Below, piece after piece: positions 1 through 9,765 of a DNA stretch of 39,582 nucleotides; within the stretch, counting starts at the first letter, position 1, and each line of letters begins with the position of its first letter. Origin of the DNA: Acidobacteriaceae bacterium (GTDB lineage: Bacteria; Acidobacteriota; Terriglobia; Terriglobales; Acidobacteriaceae); NCBI GenBank assembly GCA_025462925.1, contig JAOAPL010000255.1, forward strand, positions 1 through 39,582, given 5' to 3'. The notes below the pieces were generated by a model. That model was not told the DNA's origin. It ran no database searches and was given only the letters and a program-made list of their open reading frames with translations. A program made the position numbers and the translations under genes.

Positions 1-441
1 GCCCAGAAGTTTTGTCCGCAATGGGGAACCAGACTTGCCGAAATGCTGTATGTTGTACGTCAAAGAAGCGGCAGAAGTTTCAAAAACTATGTTCTCGGAC
101 CTGGGTTTCTAGGTTCAAGTATTCGTCCAGTGTGCGAAATTGAAACTTTTCCTTTGGACTGGAAACAAACTGTAGATTTGAACAAGGATTATAGCTTGTT
201 TGCTCGACCCTGTGAGCGATTTGAGGATTTCAGCGGACAGGACTTTGCCACAGGGTGCGACAACTTATGCCACTTGGTGGACGATCATGGTACTAGGATT
301 AAGTATGTAGAAAATGAGCAATTTGCAGACTTAACGGAAGTGGCAGGCAAGAGCGGATTACCTTGCTTTCTGCCCGGCAAAATCTTACAATTAAACACCC
401 AAAAGTGTATTCCTGTTGGGTCGTTGAGGAGCAGTTTGAAA

Positions 442-2175
442 ATGTCCTTTAATTCCCGGTTTCGCTATTCAATTCTAGCCCTCACAGTCTTCGCATCCCT
501 TGCAGCTTTTGGCCAATCCTCAGACGAGCAGAAATCCGATACCACCAACAACAAGAAGACACCTTCCGCTCAGGAAGTGGATCCGCTAAAGCGCGATATC
601 TCGCCGGAACAGCAAAAGAAGAATGCGAAGGCATTCAAGAAAGAAGTTGGGCAGGAATACAAGAAGTGGCTGGAGAACGATGTGAAGTGGATCATCACTT
701 CTGAAGAGCTCTCCGCTTTTAAGCAACTGTCCAATGACGAAGAGCGCGACCAATTCATCGAAGCATTCTGGCAACGTCGCGATCCCACTCCAGACACCGT
801 CGAAAACGAATTCAAGGAAGAGCACTATCGTCGTATCGCATATGCGAATGAACACTTTGCATCCGGTGTGCAAGGGTGGAGGACTGATCGAGGACGGATT
901 TATGTTGTATTCGGGCCTCCTGACACTATCGATTCTCACCCCAGCGGCGGTCAGTACCAGCGCCCCCAAGAGGAGGGCGGCGGATCAACTTCTACCTATC
1001 CGTTCGAGACTTGGCGTTATCGTTATATCGAAGGCATTGGCAATGAAGTTGAGATCGAGTTTGTGGATGACTGCATGTGCGGCAAGTATGAAATGACGAT
1101 GGACCGCTCAAAGAAGGACGCGTTGCTCAACGTCCCCGGAGCCGGTCTGACTGATTATGAAGCCATGGGATTGGCGAGCAAGACCGACCGGTTTAGTGGC
1201 GGCATGGAAAGACTTGGCCGGGGCGCTTTCAACAGCGACATTCAATCAAAGCAGTTTGACAGGCTGGAACAGTTTTCGAAGTTAAGCCGCGCACCGAGTG
1301 TGAAGTTCAAGGACTTGGAAGAGGTTGTTTCGACCAAGATCCGTTATAACTTGATGCCGTTTGATGTCCGGGTGGATTTCGTAAAAGTCACCGAAGATAC
1401 GGTGCTGGTTCCCATCACGATCCAGATCAAAAACAAGGATGTCACGTTCGTCGAAAAAGAGGGCGTGTCGCACGGACTGGTAAACATTTTCGGCAGAGTA
1501 ACCACGTTGACAGGAAGAGTGGCGCAGACGTTTGAGGATACGGTCAGCATCGATGTTCCGAAAGAACTTCTGCCCAACGCCGTCCAGAAGTCGTCCGTGT
1601 ACTGGAAGGCACTGCCGCTTCGAAGCGGTCGCTATCGCGTCGACGTGGTCGTGAAGGACGTTGCCAACGGCGAAGGACGGCTAGGGACATGGCGCACCGG
1701 AATTCTAGTACCCAATATGGGTGAAGACCGGGGCCTGGTCGCGAGCACCTTGATTTTGGCCGATAAGATGGAGAAGGTGCCGACGCGCGATGTAGGGACC
1801 GGCAGCTTTGTGATTGGCACGACTAAAGTGCGGCCTCGCGTGAATTCCGCCGATGGCAAGCCCACCATTTTCAAGAAGACTGAGAAAATCAATTTCTGGA
1901 TGCAGGTTTATAACCTGGGCGTGGACCAAAAGACCAACAAGTCGTCTGCAACAATTGAATATGAGATCGTGAACACCGCGACGAACCAGCCCGTCGTGCA
2001 TAAAACAGAGAACAGCGGAGAGGGCGGTAACACCGGCGATCAGTTCACTGTTGAAAAAACGCTCTCATTGGCAAGTGTGCCGCCCGGCGTTTATCAACTG
2101 AACATAAAGGTGAACGACAATATTTCGAAGCAGACGATTAACCCGATTCCATCGGCAAAATTTGCCGTGGAATAG
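442..2175 (+). CDS. GWxTD domain-containing secreted protein
   Basis: The ORF track starts at 43, but an in-frame ATG at 442 gives a clean signal peptide (MSFNSRFRYSILALTVFASLAAFGQ). The GWRTDRGRIYVVFGPPD motif is the GWxTD signature. Confidence 0.85.
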   Translation: MSFNSRFRYSILALTVFASLAAFGQSSDEQKSDTTNNKKTPSAQEVDPLKRDISPEQQKKNAKAFKKEVGQEYKKWLENDVKWIITSEELSAFKQLSNDEERDQFIEAFWQRRDPTPDTVENEFKEEHYRRIAYANEHFASGVQGWRTDRGRIYVVFGPPDTIDSHPSGGQYQRPQEEGGGSTSTYPFETWRYRYIEGIGNEVEIEFVDDCMCGKYEMTMDRSKKDALLNVPGAGLTDYEAMGLASKTDRFSGGMERLGRGAFNSDIQSKQFDRLEQFSKLSRAPSVKFKDLEEVVSTKIRYNLMPFDVRVDFVKVTEDTVLVPITIQIKNKDVTFVEKEGVSHGLVNIFGRVTTLTGRVAQTFEDTVSIDVPKELLPNAVQKSSVYWKALPLRSGRYRVDVVVKDVANGEGRLGTWRTGILVPNMGEDRGLVASTLILADKMEKVPTRDVGTGSFVIGTTKVRPRVNSADGKPTIFKKTEKINFWMQVYNLGVDQKTNKSSATIEYEIVNTATNQPVVHKTENSGEGGNTGDQFTVEKTLSLASVPPGVYQLNIKVNDNISKQTINPIPSAKFAVE

Positions 2176-2216
2176 TTTTTGCCCCTGGAACGATTGTGTT
2201 ATGTGAGGCGCTTCCC

Positions 2217-3944
2217 ATGGCCAGCAAAATTCGACGTCTAGCAATTCTTTTCTCCCTCGCTGCAGCCTTTACTTTGCCTGCGGTGGCTGCGGGGTCTGGT
2301 GACGCGACGATCTCCGGACACATAAACGATTCACTGGGCAAGCCACAATTGGGCGTCTTGGTTGAGATATTCACCTCCGCTTTGGCACAACCGGTAAAAG
2401 CGTACACCGATGCAAAAGGCTTCTACACCGCCAATGGCCTGCTGCCCGGCATTTACTTGATCAAGGCGACGGCAAATTCGTTCCTTCCTTCCTTGCGCGA
2501 AAATGTGGATCTTCACTCCGGCTCACAGGTAATGGTCAATCTGACTTTGAATACGCTGGTCGAGGCATTCAAACTTGTTCCGGCCGTTCGCCATACTGAT
2601 AAGAAAGACGATGACTGGGGTTGGACGTTGCGTTCGGCTGCGAACCGGCCGATCTTGCGTGCTCTCGAAAACGATGGCCCGCTCGTGATGGTTTCAAATT
2701 CAGACAAAGCTGATGATCGTGTTTTGAAGGCGCGAGTCGCGTTTATCGCCGGTTCTGACGGCGAAGCGTTTAATAGTTCCGACGTGAACACTGCTTTCAA
2801 GGTCGAGCAATCACTTTTCAATTCGGGAGCGAGTTCCGGAACACTTTCATTCAATGGAAACGTGGCATCAGGAAGTGGTCAGCCGAACGGCATCGTGCGC
2901 GCGGCATACAAGCAGGAGACGATCGGCGGTTTTCACCCAGAAGTCGCATTGACCGCCCGACGCTATGCGACAGCGGCTACTGCTGCACACCATGCGGCGC
3001 TGAATGCTGTGGCACTTTCTGTTTCTGACGGATTTAGCATGGGAAACCGGCTTGAGCTCAATTACGGTGGAGAACTGCAAACCGTGCAGTTCCGGGGCCG
3101 CGTCACTGCGTTTCGTCCCTACGGCTCGGTCAAGGCGCATCTGACCCCCGATACATTGGTGGAATATCGCTTCGCGAGTTCAGAGCCCAGTACCCGGGAA
3201 GAGAAGGGGTTTGACACCTCACCCGCAGACTTGAGCGAAACCAATCCGCGCGTGTCGTTGAAAGACTCTGCTCCGCAATTGGAGCGGGCTCGCCATCAAG
3301 AGATTTCGATTGCACAGCGCGTGGGCAAGAGCAATTTTCAGGCAGCGTATTATTCAGACGTCGTACGCCGCATTGCTCTGACGGGCGTGGGAGATCTCGA
3401 GTCTGACATCGAAGTTGCGAATCTTCTTCCGGATGTGTATGCCAGCACGTTCAACATGACCGGTGGGACTCTGGCCACTCAAGGATTACGCCTGGTCGCA
3501 CAGCGCCAACTTTCAAATGCTCTGACTGCAACACTCGATTACGGTTTTGGCGGCGCCATGGCTGTCGATCAGGCCAATTCTGCGATCGACTCCGCAACAT
3601 TCTCGCAGGACTATCATCATTCTGTCGCTGCGAAATTTTCCGGCGAGATTCCCGGAAGCCGGACGCGATGGATCACCTCATATAAATGGACGAGCGGAAC
3701 CGCCGTGCTCACGCCCGTGGATATGTTCAATGCCTCACCCGGCCAATCTGATCCTTATCTGAACGTCTTTATCCGGCAACCCATTCCCGGCACTTCATTC
3801 CTTCCTGGCAAGGTCGAGGCGCTGGTGGACGTGAGAAATCTTTTGTCTCAGGGCTACGTGCCAATGGTGGCTCAGGATGGTCGCACTCTATATTTGGTTC
3901 AATCGGCCCGCGCCATCCGCGGCGGGCTCGCCTTCAACTTCTAG
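2217..3944 (+). CDS. Carboxypeptidase-regulatory-like (CarboxypepD_reg/SdrD B-like) domain protein with a TonB-receptor-like beta-rich C-terminus
   Basis: Signal peptide MASKIRRLAILFSLAAAFTLPAVAAG, followed by ATISGHINDSLGKPQLGVLVEIFTS...KAYTDAKGFYTANGLLPGIYLIKATA. The start at 2217 is preferred over the ORF-track start at 2196. Confidence 0.7.
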   Translation: MASKIRRLAILFSLAAAFTLPAVAAGSGDATISGHINDSLGKPQLGVLVEIFTSALAQPVKAYTDAKGFYTANGLLPGIYLIKATANSFLPSLRENVDLHSGSQVMVNLTLNTLVEAFKLVPAVRHTDKKDDDWGWTLRSAANRPILRALENDGPLVMVSNSDKADDRVLKARVAFIAGSDGEAFNSSDVNTAFKVEQSLFNSGASSGTLSFNGNVASGSGQPNGIVRAAYKQETIGGFHPEVALTARRYATAATAAHHAALNAVALSVSDGFSMGNRLELNYGGELQTVQFRGRVTAFRPYGSVKAHLTPDTLVEYRFASSEPSTREEKGFDTSPADLSETNPRVSLKDSAPQLERARHQEISIAQRVGKSNFQAAYYSDVVRRIALTGVGDLESDIEVANLLPDVYASTFNMTGGTLATQGLRLVAQRQLSNALTATLDYGFGGAMAVDQANSAIDSATFSQDYHHSVAAKFSGEIPGSRTRWITSYKWTSGTAVLTPVDMFNASPGQSDPYLNVFIRQPIPGTSFLPGKVEALVDVRNLLSQGYVPMVAQDGRTLYLVQSARAIRGGLAFNF

Positions 3945-4077
3945 CGTTGTAGTCATCTTCTTCCGCGCACGGCAGTGGCAACCGCGTCCTTTTTTACCCA
4001 GTCCAACGAAATCAGCTCAAATTGGCAGAACTCGGCAGACCGCCTCGTTTTGATTAACTAATAAGATATTGAGTGTT

Positions 4078-4105
4078 CCGGTTAGGGGCGCCCCGCCTTA
4101 ACCGG
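4078..4105. promoter_or_regulatory. Inverted repeat CCGGTTA...TAACCGG enclosing GGGGCGCCCC, just upstream of the LuxR-type gene
   Basis: Read directly: ccggttaggggcgccccgccttaaccgg. It could be a hairpin or an operator; function unknown. Confidence 0.4.
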
Positions 4106-4115
4106 GCAAGGCCAG

Positions 4116-4862
4116 ATGCGGATGAGTAAAAATAGTGCACACCAAAAAATCTCAGTCCTGATTTCCGACTCCAGTCGAATGGGCTGTCAGCTATTGTCAA
4201 ACGTACTGAAGGCTTCTCGCTACAGATTCAGTATCGCTGCTTTTGCTACCTCGTCACGGGAGCTCTGCGCTGCGCTCGATGAAAGTGAACCGGATATCGC
4301 GGTCATATCCGCCACCCTGCAAGATGGCTCCTTGAGTGGACTTCGCGTCATGCGTGAACTCCATGCCGCTCATCCCGATGTTGCGTTAATCGTTCTGCTG
4401 GATACATGCGAGAGAGACCAGGTGGTGGATGCGTTTCGTTCTGGAGCCGCGGGGATTTTCTGCCGCGCGAAATCGCCCGAAGAACTTTGCAAGTGTATCT
4501 ACGCCGTTCATCAAGGCCAGATCTGGGCTAGCAGCGATGAACTCCGCTTCCTGCTGGAAGCTTTTAAGAGCGCTGTTCCCATGCGGCCTGCCGATGCCAA
4601 TGGCAATCGACTGCTGACACGGCGCGAAGAACAGGTAGTGACGCTGGTTGCGGAAGGCATGTCGAACCGTGAGATATCGAGCCAGTTAAAACTGAGCGAA
4701 CATACTGTCAAAAATTACATGTTCCGGATCTTCAATAAGCTCGGCATTTCAAGCCGGGTTGAATTGATCCTGTATGCCCTAAATCACAACGGCACGCATA
4801 CTATCCCCAATACGGAACCCACATTCAAAGCGCCCCCGGTAAAGTCCCAAGTGGCCGCGTAG
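4116..4862 (+). CDS. LuxR/NarL-type response regulator with degenerate receiver domain
   Basis: C-terminal LuxR HTH: LLTRREEQVVTLVAEGMSNREISSQLKLSEHTVKNYMFRIFNKLGISSRVELILYAL. The N-terminus has a REC-like fold. Confidence 0.85.
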   Translation: MRMSKNSAHQKISVLISDSSRMGCQLLSNVLKASRYRFSIAAFATSSRELCAALDESEPDIAVISATLQDGSLSGLRVMRELHAAHPDVALIVLLDTCERDQVVDAFRSGAAGIFCRAKSPEELCKCIYAVHQGQIWASSDELRFLLEAFKSAVPMRPADANGNRLLTRREEQVVTLVAEGMSNREISSQLKLSEHTVKNYMFRIFNKLGISSRVELILYALNHNGTHTIPNTEPTFKAPPVKSQVAA

Positions 4863-5006
4863 CCTGCGGGGTGCATCTCCACGGAAGCAGCTGGGCGAAA
4901 TCTGTGCCTATTCGTCCTTCCTGCCCCGACCCAGCATCAACACTGATTCAACACTGCTTTTTGCACCATCTTATGTGAGATGTTTTTCCATAAATACTTA
5001 GTTCCG

Positions 5007-5040
5007 TTGTAGCCCATTTGAGCAGATGAATGGGCTACAA
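5007..5040. promoter_or_regulatory. Perfect 12-bp stem hairpin (TTGTAGCCCATT / AATGGGCTACAA, 10-nt loop) in the leader upstream of the antiterminator gene
   Basis: Perfect inverted repeat, arms 5007-5018 and 5029-5040. Confidence 0.6.
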
Positions 5041-5110
5041 AGTCCGGAGCTTTTCCACTTCTTGTGCAGACAATGTGAAAGAGTTAACTTCTGTGTCGGA
5101 TTCGTGACGA

Positions 5111-5749
5111 ATGTTTACGGATCCACATCACGCCGCGCCACTGGTGATGTTTCTAAATTTAGAACTGGGCAATGTGACCCAGAATGGCGAAGCCTTGCAA
5201 ATGGCCACAACACAGACCCTTTTTCATCCTACTTCAATCTCACCGGAACCTTCGCTGATCTTACGGCGATGGTATGCCGCCTACACCCTTCCTCGACATG
5301 AGAAATTGGTCACGCATCAACTGGCGCAAAAGTCCGTCGAGTGCTATTTGCCTTTGTATGAAGCCATTCATCGCTGGAAAGACCGCCGAGCTCGTGTGCA
5401 ATTGCCGCTTTTTCCGGGATACGTTTTCGTTCAGATCCCCTTGTGCGAACGGCTGAAGGTGCTGGAAATCGCCAGCGTTCTAAATATCGTCTCGTTCAAA
5501 GGACAAGCCGCCCCTTTGCCGGAAGGCGAGATCGAAGCGCTGAGAAATGCTTTGCTCCACCGCAAGGCCGAGCCATACCCATATCTCGCCGTCGGTAAGC
5601 GAGTGCGAGTCAATGCCGGCCCGCTTCAGGGTCTAGAGGGCGTTGTCGTCCGGCGCAAGGGAGATTGGCGCATCGTGGTAACACTCGATTCGATCATGCA
5701 ATCGGTGGCGCTGGAGATCGACAGCAGTGATGTTGAATTGGCGTCTTGA
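5111..5749 (+). CDS. UpxY/RfaH-like NusG-family transcription antiterminator
   Basis: RRWYAAYTLPRHEKLVTHQLAQKSVECYLPLYEAIHRWKDRRARVQLPLFPGYVFVQIPL (NGN domain), then a KOW-like segment VGKRVRVNAGPLQGLEGVVVRRKG. The true start may be the in-frame ATG at 5201. Confidence 0.88.
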   Translation: MFTDPHHAAPLVMFLNLELGNVTQNGEALQMATTQTLFHPTSISPEPSLILRRWYAAYTLPRHEKLVTHQLAQKSVECYLPLYEAIHRWKDRRARVQLPLFPGYVFVQIPLCERLKVLEIASVLNIVSFKGQAAPLPEGEIEALRNALLHRKAEPYPYLAVGKRVRVNAGPLQGLEGVVVRRKGDWRIVVTLDSIMQSVALEIDSSDVELAS

Positions 5750-5843
5750 ACCCATACATTGATCCATTGCAAATGAGCTGAGTCCCTCAACTTATTTGTT
5801 GCCCCTCATCTAAAACCCTACTATTTGCGCTTGAAAGCAAATT

Positions 5844-7217
5844 ATGGCCACTGAAATCGCATCCGCTAGTCTCCTCAATAACTTGACGGAGAACTCGCTG
5901 GAAGGAAAGCTGAAGACTCGTCAGGCTCGGGTAGGCGTTATCGGTATGGGCTATGTCGGTCTGCCATTGGCTCTTCTGTTCAGCAGCGAGAGCTGCCTTG
6001 TAACGGGTTTCGATATCGATGGAAAGAAGGTACAGAGCCTGAGCTCGGGAGCTTCGTATATCGCATCCGTTCCATCCTTCGATATCGCCGAGGCAGTCGG
6101 GCGTGGATTTTCAGCAACATCCGATTTCGCTGGCATCAGCCAGATGGACGCAATCATCATCTGCGTCCCAACCCCGCTCAGTCACTCCCGCGAACCCGAT
6201 CTAAGTTTCATTATCAAAACGGCTGAGTCCATTGCGCCGCATTTGCGGCCCGGACAGCTGGTGGTGTTGGAGAGCACCACGTATCCGGGGACCACTGAAG
6301 AAGTATTGGTGCCGATCCTCGAGAACAATAATCCGTTTGGATTGAAGGCCGCGCGCACAGATCTCGACTCTGCTGATTTGTTCTACGTGGCATTTTCTCC
6401 GGAACGCGAAGACCCCGGCAATCACGAGGTTGCGCGACGCGATATTCCGAAAGTAATTGGTGGCCTCAATACCCGCGCAGCAGAAATGGCGGCATCGCTT
6501 TACGGAACTGTTTTCAATAAGACGGTTCTCGTCTCTACGCCAGCGGCGGCGGAGATGACGAAGCTATTGGAAAATATTTATCGGTGCGTGAACATTGCAT
6601 TAGTAAACGAGTTGAAACTGTTGTGCTCCCGTATGGGCATTGACATTTGGGAGGTCATTGACGCTGCCAAGACTAAGCCCTTCGGTTTTCAAGCGTTTTA
6701 TCCCGGACCCGGTCTAGGCGGACACTGCATACCCGTGGATCCTTTCTATTTGTCCTGGAAGGCCAGGGAGTTTGACTTCGCCACGCGTTTCATCGAACTG
6801 GCGGGGCAAATCAATATGGAAATGCCTTACAACGTGGTGGCCGCGGTCGCAACAGCTCTGAACGAACGAAGCAAGATGTTGAAAGGCGCCCAAGTGCTGG
6901 TGTTGGGCGTGGCATACAAGAAAGATGTAGACGATCTTCGAGAGTCGCCAGCCCTCACCATCATTGAATTGCTGCGCAAGTCAGGTGCTGTGGTCAGCTA
7001 CAACGATCCATTTTTCCCGTTCGTCGGCCAGGGGCGCAAGTACAACTTGAACATGAAGTGTGTACCGCTGGAGAACCTAGGCCAGTACGACTGCGTACTG
7101 ATCGTTACAGACCACTCCGATTTCGACTATGTCCGCATCGTTCAGGAATCCCAGCTCGTAATCGACACTCGCAACGCCACCCGCCGAATTGAGTCGCAGC
7201 ACGTTGTGTACTGCTGA
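5844..7217 (+). CDS. wbpA: Nucleotide-sugar dehydrogenase (UDP-GlcNAc 6-dehydrogenase, WbpA-like)
   Basis: RVGVIGMGYVGLPLA Rossmann motif; VPTPLSHSREPDLSFI; PGPGLGGHCIPVDPFYLSWKA active-site Cys motif. Confidence 0.88.
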   Translation: MATEIASASLLNNLTENSLEGKLKTRQARVGVIGMGYVGLPLALLFSSESCLVTGFDIDGKKVQSLSSGASYIASVPSFDIAEAVGRGFSATSDFAGISQMDAIIICVPTPLSHSREPDLSFIIKTAESIAPHLRPGQLVVLESTTYPGTTEEVLVPILENNNPFGLKAARTDLDSADLFYVAFSPEREDPGNHEVARRDIPKVIGGLNTRAAEMAASLYGTVFNKTVLVSTPAAAEMTKLLENIYRCVNIALVNELKLLCSRMGIDIWEVIDAAKTKPFGFQAFYPGPGLGGHCIPVDPFYLSWKAREFDFATRFIELAGQINMEMPYNVVAAVATALNERSKMLKGAQVLVLGVAYKKDVDDLRESPALTIIELLRKSGAVVSYNDPFFPFVGQGRKYNLNMKCVPLENLGQYDCVLIVTDHSDFDYVRIVQESQLVIDTRNATRRIESQHVVYC

Positions 7218-7441
7218 CCCATGCTTGCTAGCTCTACAGGTTCTAAGCCACTCCCAGTGTCGGTCACGGTTGACATCTCAATTGCGATTATCAAGTGCAA
7301 CGATCATTTTGTAAGCCCATCGATCTCGACCCGCATATCACACCGGAAGATCTGATAGCGAGCGCTTGCTGATCTGATGAGCTGTGCGGCCCGCCGCCTG
7401 ATCGCCTTGAGCTATTCGCAATGTTCAAGTAAGGGGTAAAC

Positions 7442-9682
7442 ATGAGCAAGAATTTTGAGCTCTTGCGCGGAATAGACAAGAGTCCGACGTTCGAGGTGCC
7501 TGGGCCAACAACAGAACCGAGACAAACGCCGGCGACCTGGAACGGCTCTTCCGAGCGGCTTGGGCATCATCCTGATCAGAACACTGACTGGTTGCGCGCT
7601 CTTGACATCATGAAAAGACGCTGGCGTCTTGCGGCTTCATTCGCTGCGGCCGTGGTTCTAGCAGTGACTACCGCCACTTTATTGATGACGCCGGTCTACG
7701 AACCTGTCGCCAGAATTGAGATTGATCCCCCTGGAGCGGAGGCCTTTTCACTGGATAGCGGGAATTCCGGTGGAAACGAGGCAGAGTATCTGGAGACGAA
7801 TGCCCAAAACTTGCAAAGTGACGAATTGGCAATCGCCGTGATCCGAACCTTGCATTTGGATCAGAGCAACCACTCAATAAGGGAATCGAACTCTGGAGTT
7901 GTCCGGCAGGCAGTCGAAACCACAGATGCCTCTCGCCTTAGCCCGGCAGAAAACTTTGCCCTTAGAAACTTTCGAACGAATCTGAACGTAAAGCGTGACA
8001 CGGCGAGCCGTCTTGTCAAGGTGAGCTTTTCGAGCACTGATCCACAATTGGCAGCGACCGTAGTCAATACTTTGTTGCGACTCTTTATCGAGAAGTTATA
8101 CAAGACGCGGCTTGACGCCATAAAACAATCAACGGAGTGGCTTACACAACAACTTGATGACGTTCGCAAGAAGATGGAGGACTCAACTCGAGCTCTTGCG
8201 GAATTTCAGAGTGCCAATGGCATTGCAGACATAGATGAAAACAAAAACACCTTCTCAGAACAAATGGCCGAGTTGAATCGCCAGCGCACAATAGCCCAAA
8301 CAGAACGGATCCAGTTAAGTTCAATTCTCAAAAACGTTCAGGATGACAGTCCGGACATGCTTCCTCAGGTTCATGCCAGCCAAATGATCCAGAACCTAAC
8401 TCAGAAGTTGGCTGAAGCTCGAGCAGAGCTCTCTCAGTCCCAAGTGATTTATGGCAGGAATCATCCAAATGTCAAGAAACTCCAAAATCAGGCTGATGAA
8501 CTTGAGACGCAACTGAAACACCAAAGAGCCTCGATTCTTGGAGAACTTAGGACCAGCTACACTGCAACACAAGCTCGCGAGCGAGCGTTAGGGACCGAGA
8601 TAAAGAAGACCAACAAGGAGCTGAGCCAGATGTCGCAATATAGCGCATTAAAGAAAGAGGCTCAGGCTAATGCGGAACTGTATAACGCTCTTTTCCGGAG
8701 GATTAAGGAGGCAGGAATTTCAGCGGGCTCAAAGTCGAGCGGTATCCGCATTATGGATCAAGCGCGAGTGCTTGACGAACCAACGCGTCCAAACCGACTT
8801 CTAAACATAGCCGTAGGCTTGATTGCAGCATTGGTAGCCGGAGTGGGAATCGCGTTCCTTAAGGATAGCCTCGATAACAGAATTCATACGCCCGAGGACA
8901 TCATCAGCCTGGGTGCCTCGTCCGCAATTTCTATTATTCCGGTTATCGGGGCAGGTAATAGTGTACCGAGCGTTCTCGGAATGAAATCCAGTGCCGTCGA
9001 TGGCTTGGAAAAAGAAAATGGAGGCAGATACTTTCCGGACAAATTCCTACTGGACAGGCCTCGCTCGCCCGAAGCGGAAGCACTTCGGGGACTGCAAACG
9101 TCCATCATGCTTTCGAGACTGGGAAAACCTCCCCAGATTCTGCTGGTTACTTCATCGTTGCCCGGCGAGGGCAAGACAACACTCGCAGTCAATCTTGCGT
9201 TGGCGCTGGCTCAGAGCGGCCCGACTTGTTTGGTTGAAGGCGACCTAAGAAAAGCTGGGTTGTCCCGCACATTTGGTATACGGAGCAGGGATGGCCTCTC
9301 AGATGTGTTGACCGGATCAGCTGATCTGGAGCAGGTACTTGTGGAGATTACGGATATCCCCAATTTGACCATCCTTCCCGCAGGGCCAGTATCCTCCAGA
9401 CCTGAACTCGTCTGCTCAGAACTGATGCACGAGGTAGTTCGCTCCCTGCGCCAATCCTTCACTTTCGTCGTCGTGGATTCGCCGCCAATCCTGCCCTTCG
9501 CGGATGGACGAGCACTTGCGACGTTCGTGGACGGGGTAGTGTTTGTTGGGCGATCGGGAGTCACCACCCGTGAGGCACTTCACCGGAGTATGACACTGCT
9601 CACTGAGATCCACGCTGCACCGGTTCTGGAGATCGTGCTCAATGCAGCCGAGTTTGTCTCGCCAGAATACCGATATTACTGA
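7442..9682 (+). CDS. Wzz-type chain-length determinant fused to BY-kinase (polysaccharide biosynthesis tyrosine autokinase)
   Basis: Wzz N-terminus with coiled-coil; Walker A LLVTSSLPGEGKTTLAVNLALALAQSG; Walker B-like TFVVVDSPPILPFAD; ends PEYRYY. Confidence 0.9.
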   Translation: MSKNFELLRGIDKSPTFEVPGPTTEPRQTPATWNGSSERLGHHPDQNTDWLRALDIMKRRWRLAASFAAAVVLAVTTATLLMTPVYEPVARIEIDPPGAEAFSLDSGNSGGNEAEYLETNAQNLQSDELAIAVIRTLHLDQSNHSIRESNSGVVRQAVETTDASRLSPAENFALRNFRTNLNVKRDTASRLVKVSFSSTDPQLAATVVNTLLRLFIEKLYKTRLDAIKQSTEWLTQQLDDVRKKMEDSTRALAEFQSANGIADIDENKNTFSEQMAELNRQRTIAQTERIQLSSILKNVQDDSPDMLPQVHASQMIQNLTQKLAEARAELSQSQVIYGRNHPNVKKLQNQADELETQLKHQRASILGELRTSYTATQARERALGTEIKKTNKELSQMSQYSALKKEAQANAELYNALFRRIKEAGISAGSKSSGIRIMDQARVLDEPTRPNRLLNIAVGLIAALVAGVGIAFLKDSLDNRIHTPEDIISLGASSAISIIPVIGAGNSVPSVLGMKSSAVDGLEKENGGRYFPDKFLLDRPRSPEAEALRGLQTSIMLSRLGKPPQILLVTSSLPGEGKTTLAVNLALALAQSGPTCLVEGDLRKAGLSRTFGIRSRDGLSDVLTGSADLEQVLVEITDIPNLTILPAGPVSSRPELVCSELMHEVVRSLRQSFTFVVVDSPPILPFADGRALATFVDGVVFVGRSGVTTREALHRSMTLLTEIHAAPVLEIVLNAAEFVSPEYRYY

Positions 9683-9765
9683 AATGCAGCTTGAGGCTAC
9701 GTTACTGACCCGCGGTATGCTGCCTTTACTCTCCATAGCACGATTCAACCCTTAGGGAGAAGTCC

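Noticed and set aside
43-441. N-terminal extension of the GWxTD ORF as coding sequence
   Set aside because: The in-frame ATG at 442 starts a normal signal peptide, and the upstream segment resembles no known domain.
570-2001. Minus-strand and alternate-frame ORFs inside the GWxTD gene and most other long genes
   Set aside because: Shadow ORFs of high-GC coding DNA with no recognisable domains. The same applies to the other antisense ORFs in the track.
5823-5842. ATTTGC...GCAAAT inverted repeat just before the wbpA-like start
   Set aside because: Only 6-bp arms; expected by chance at this scale and without supporting context.
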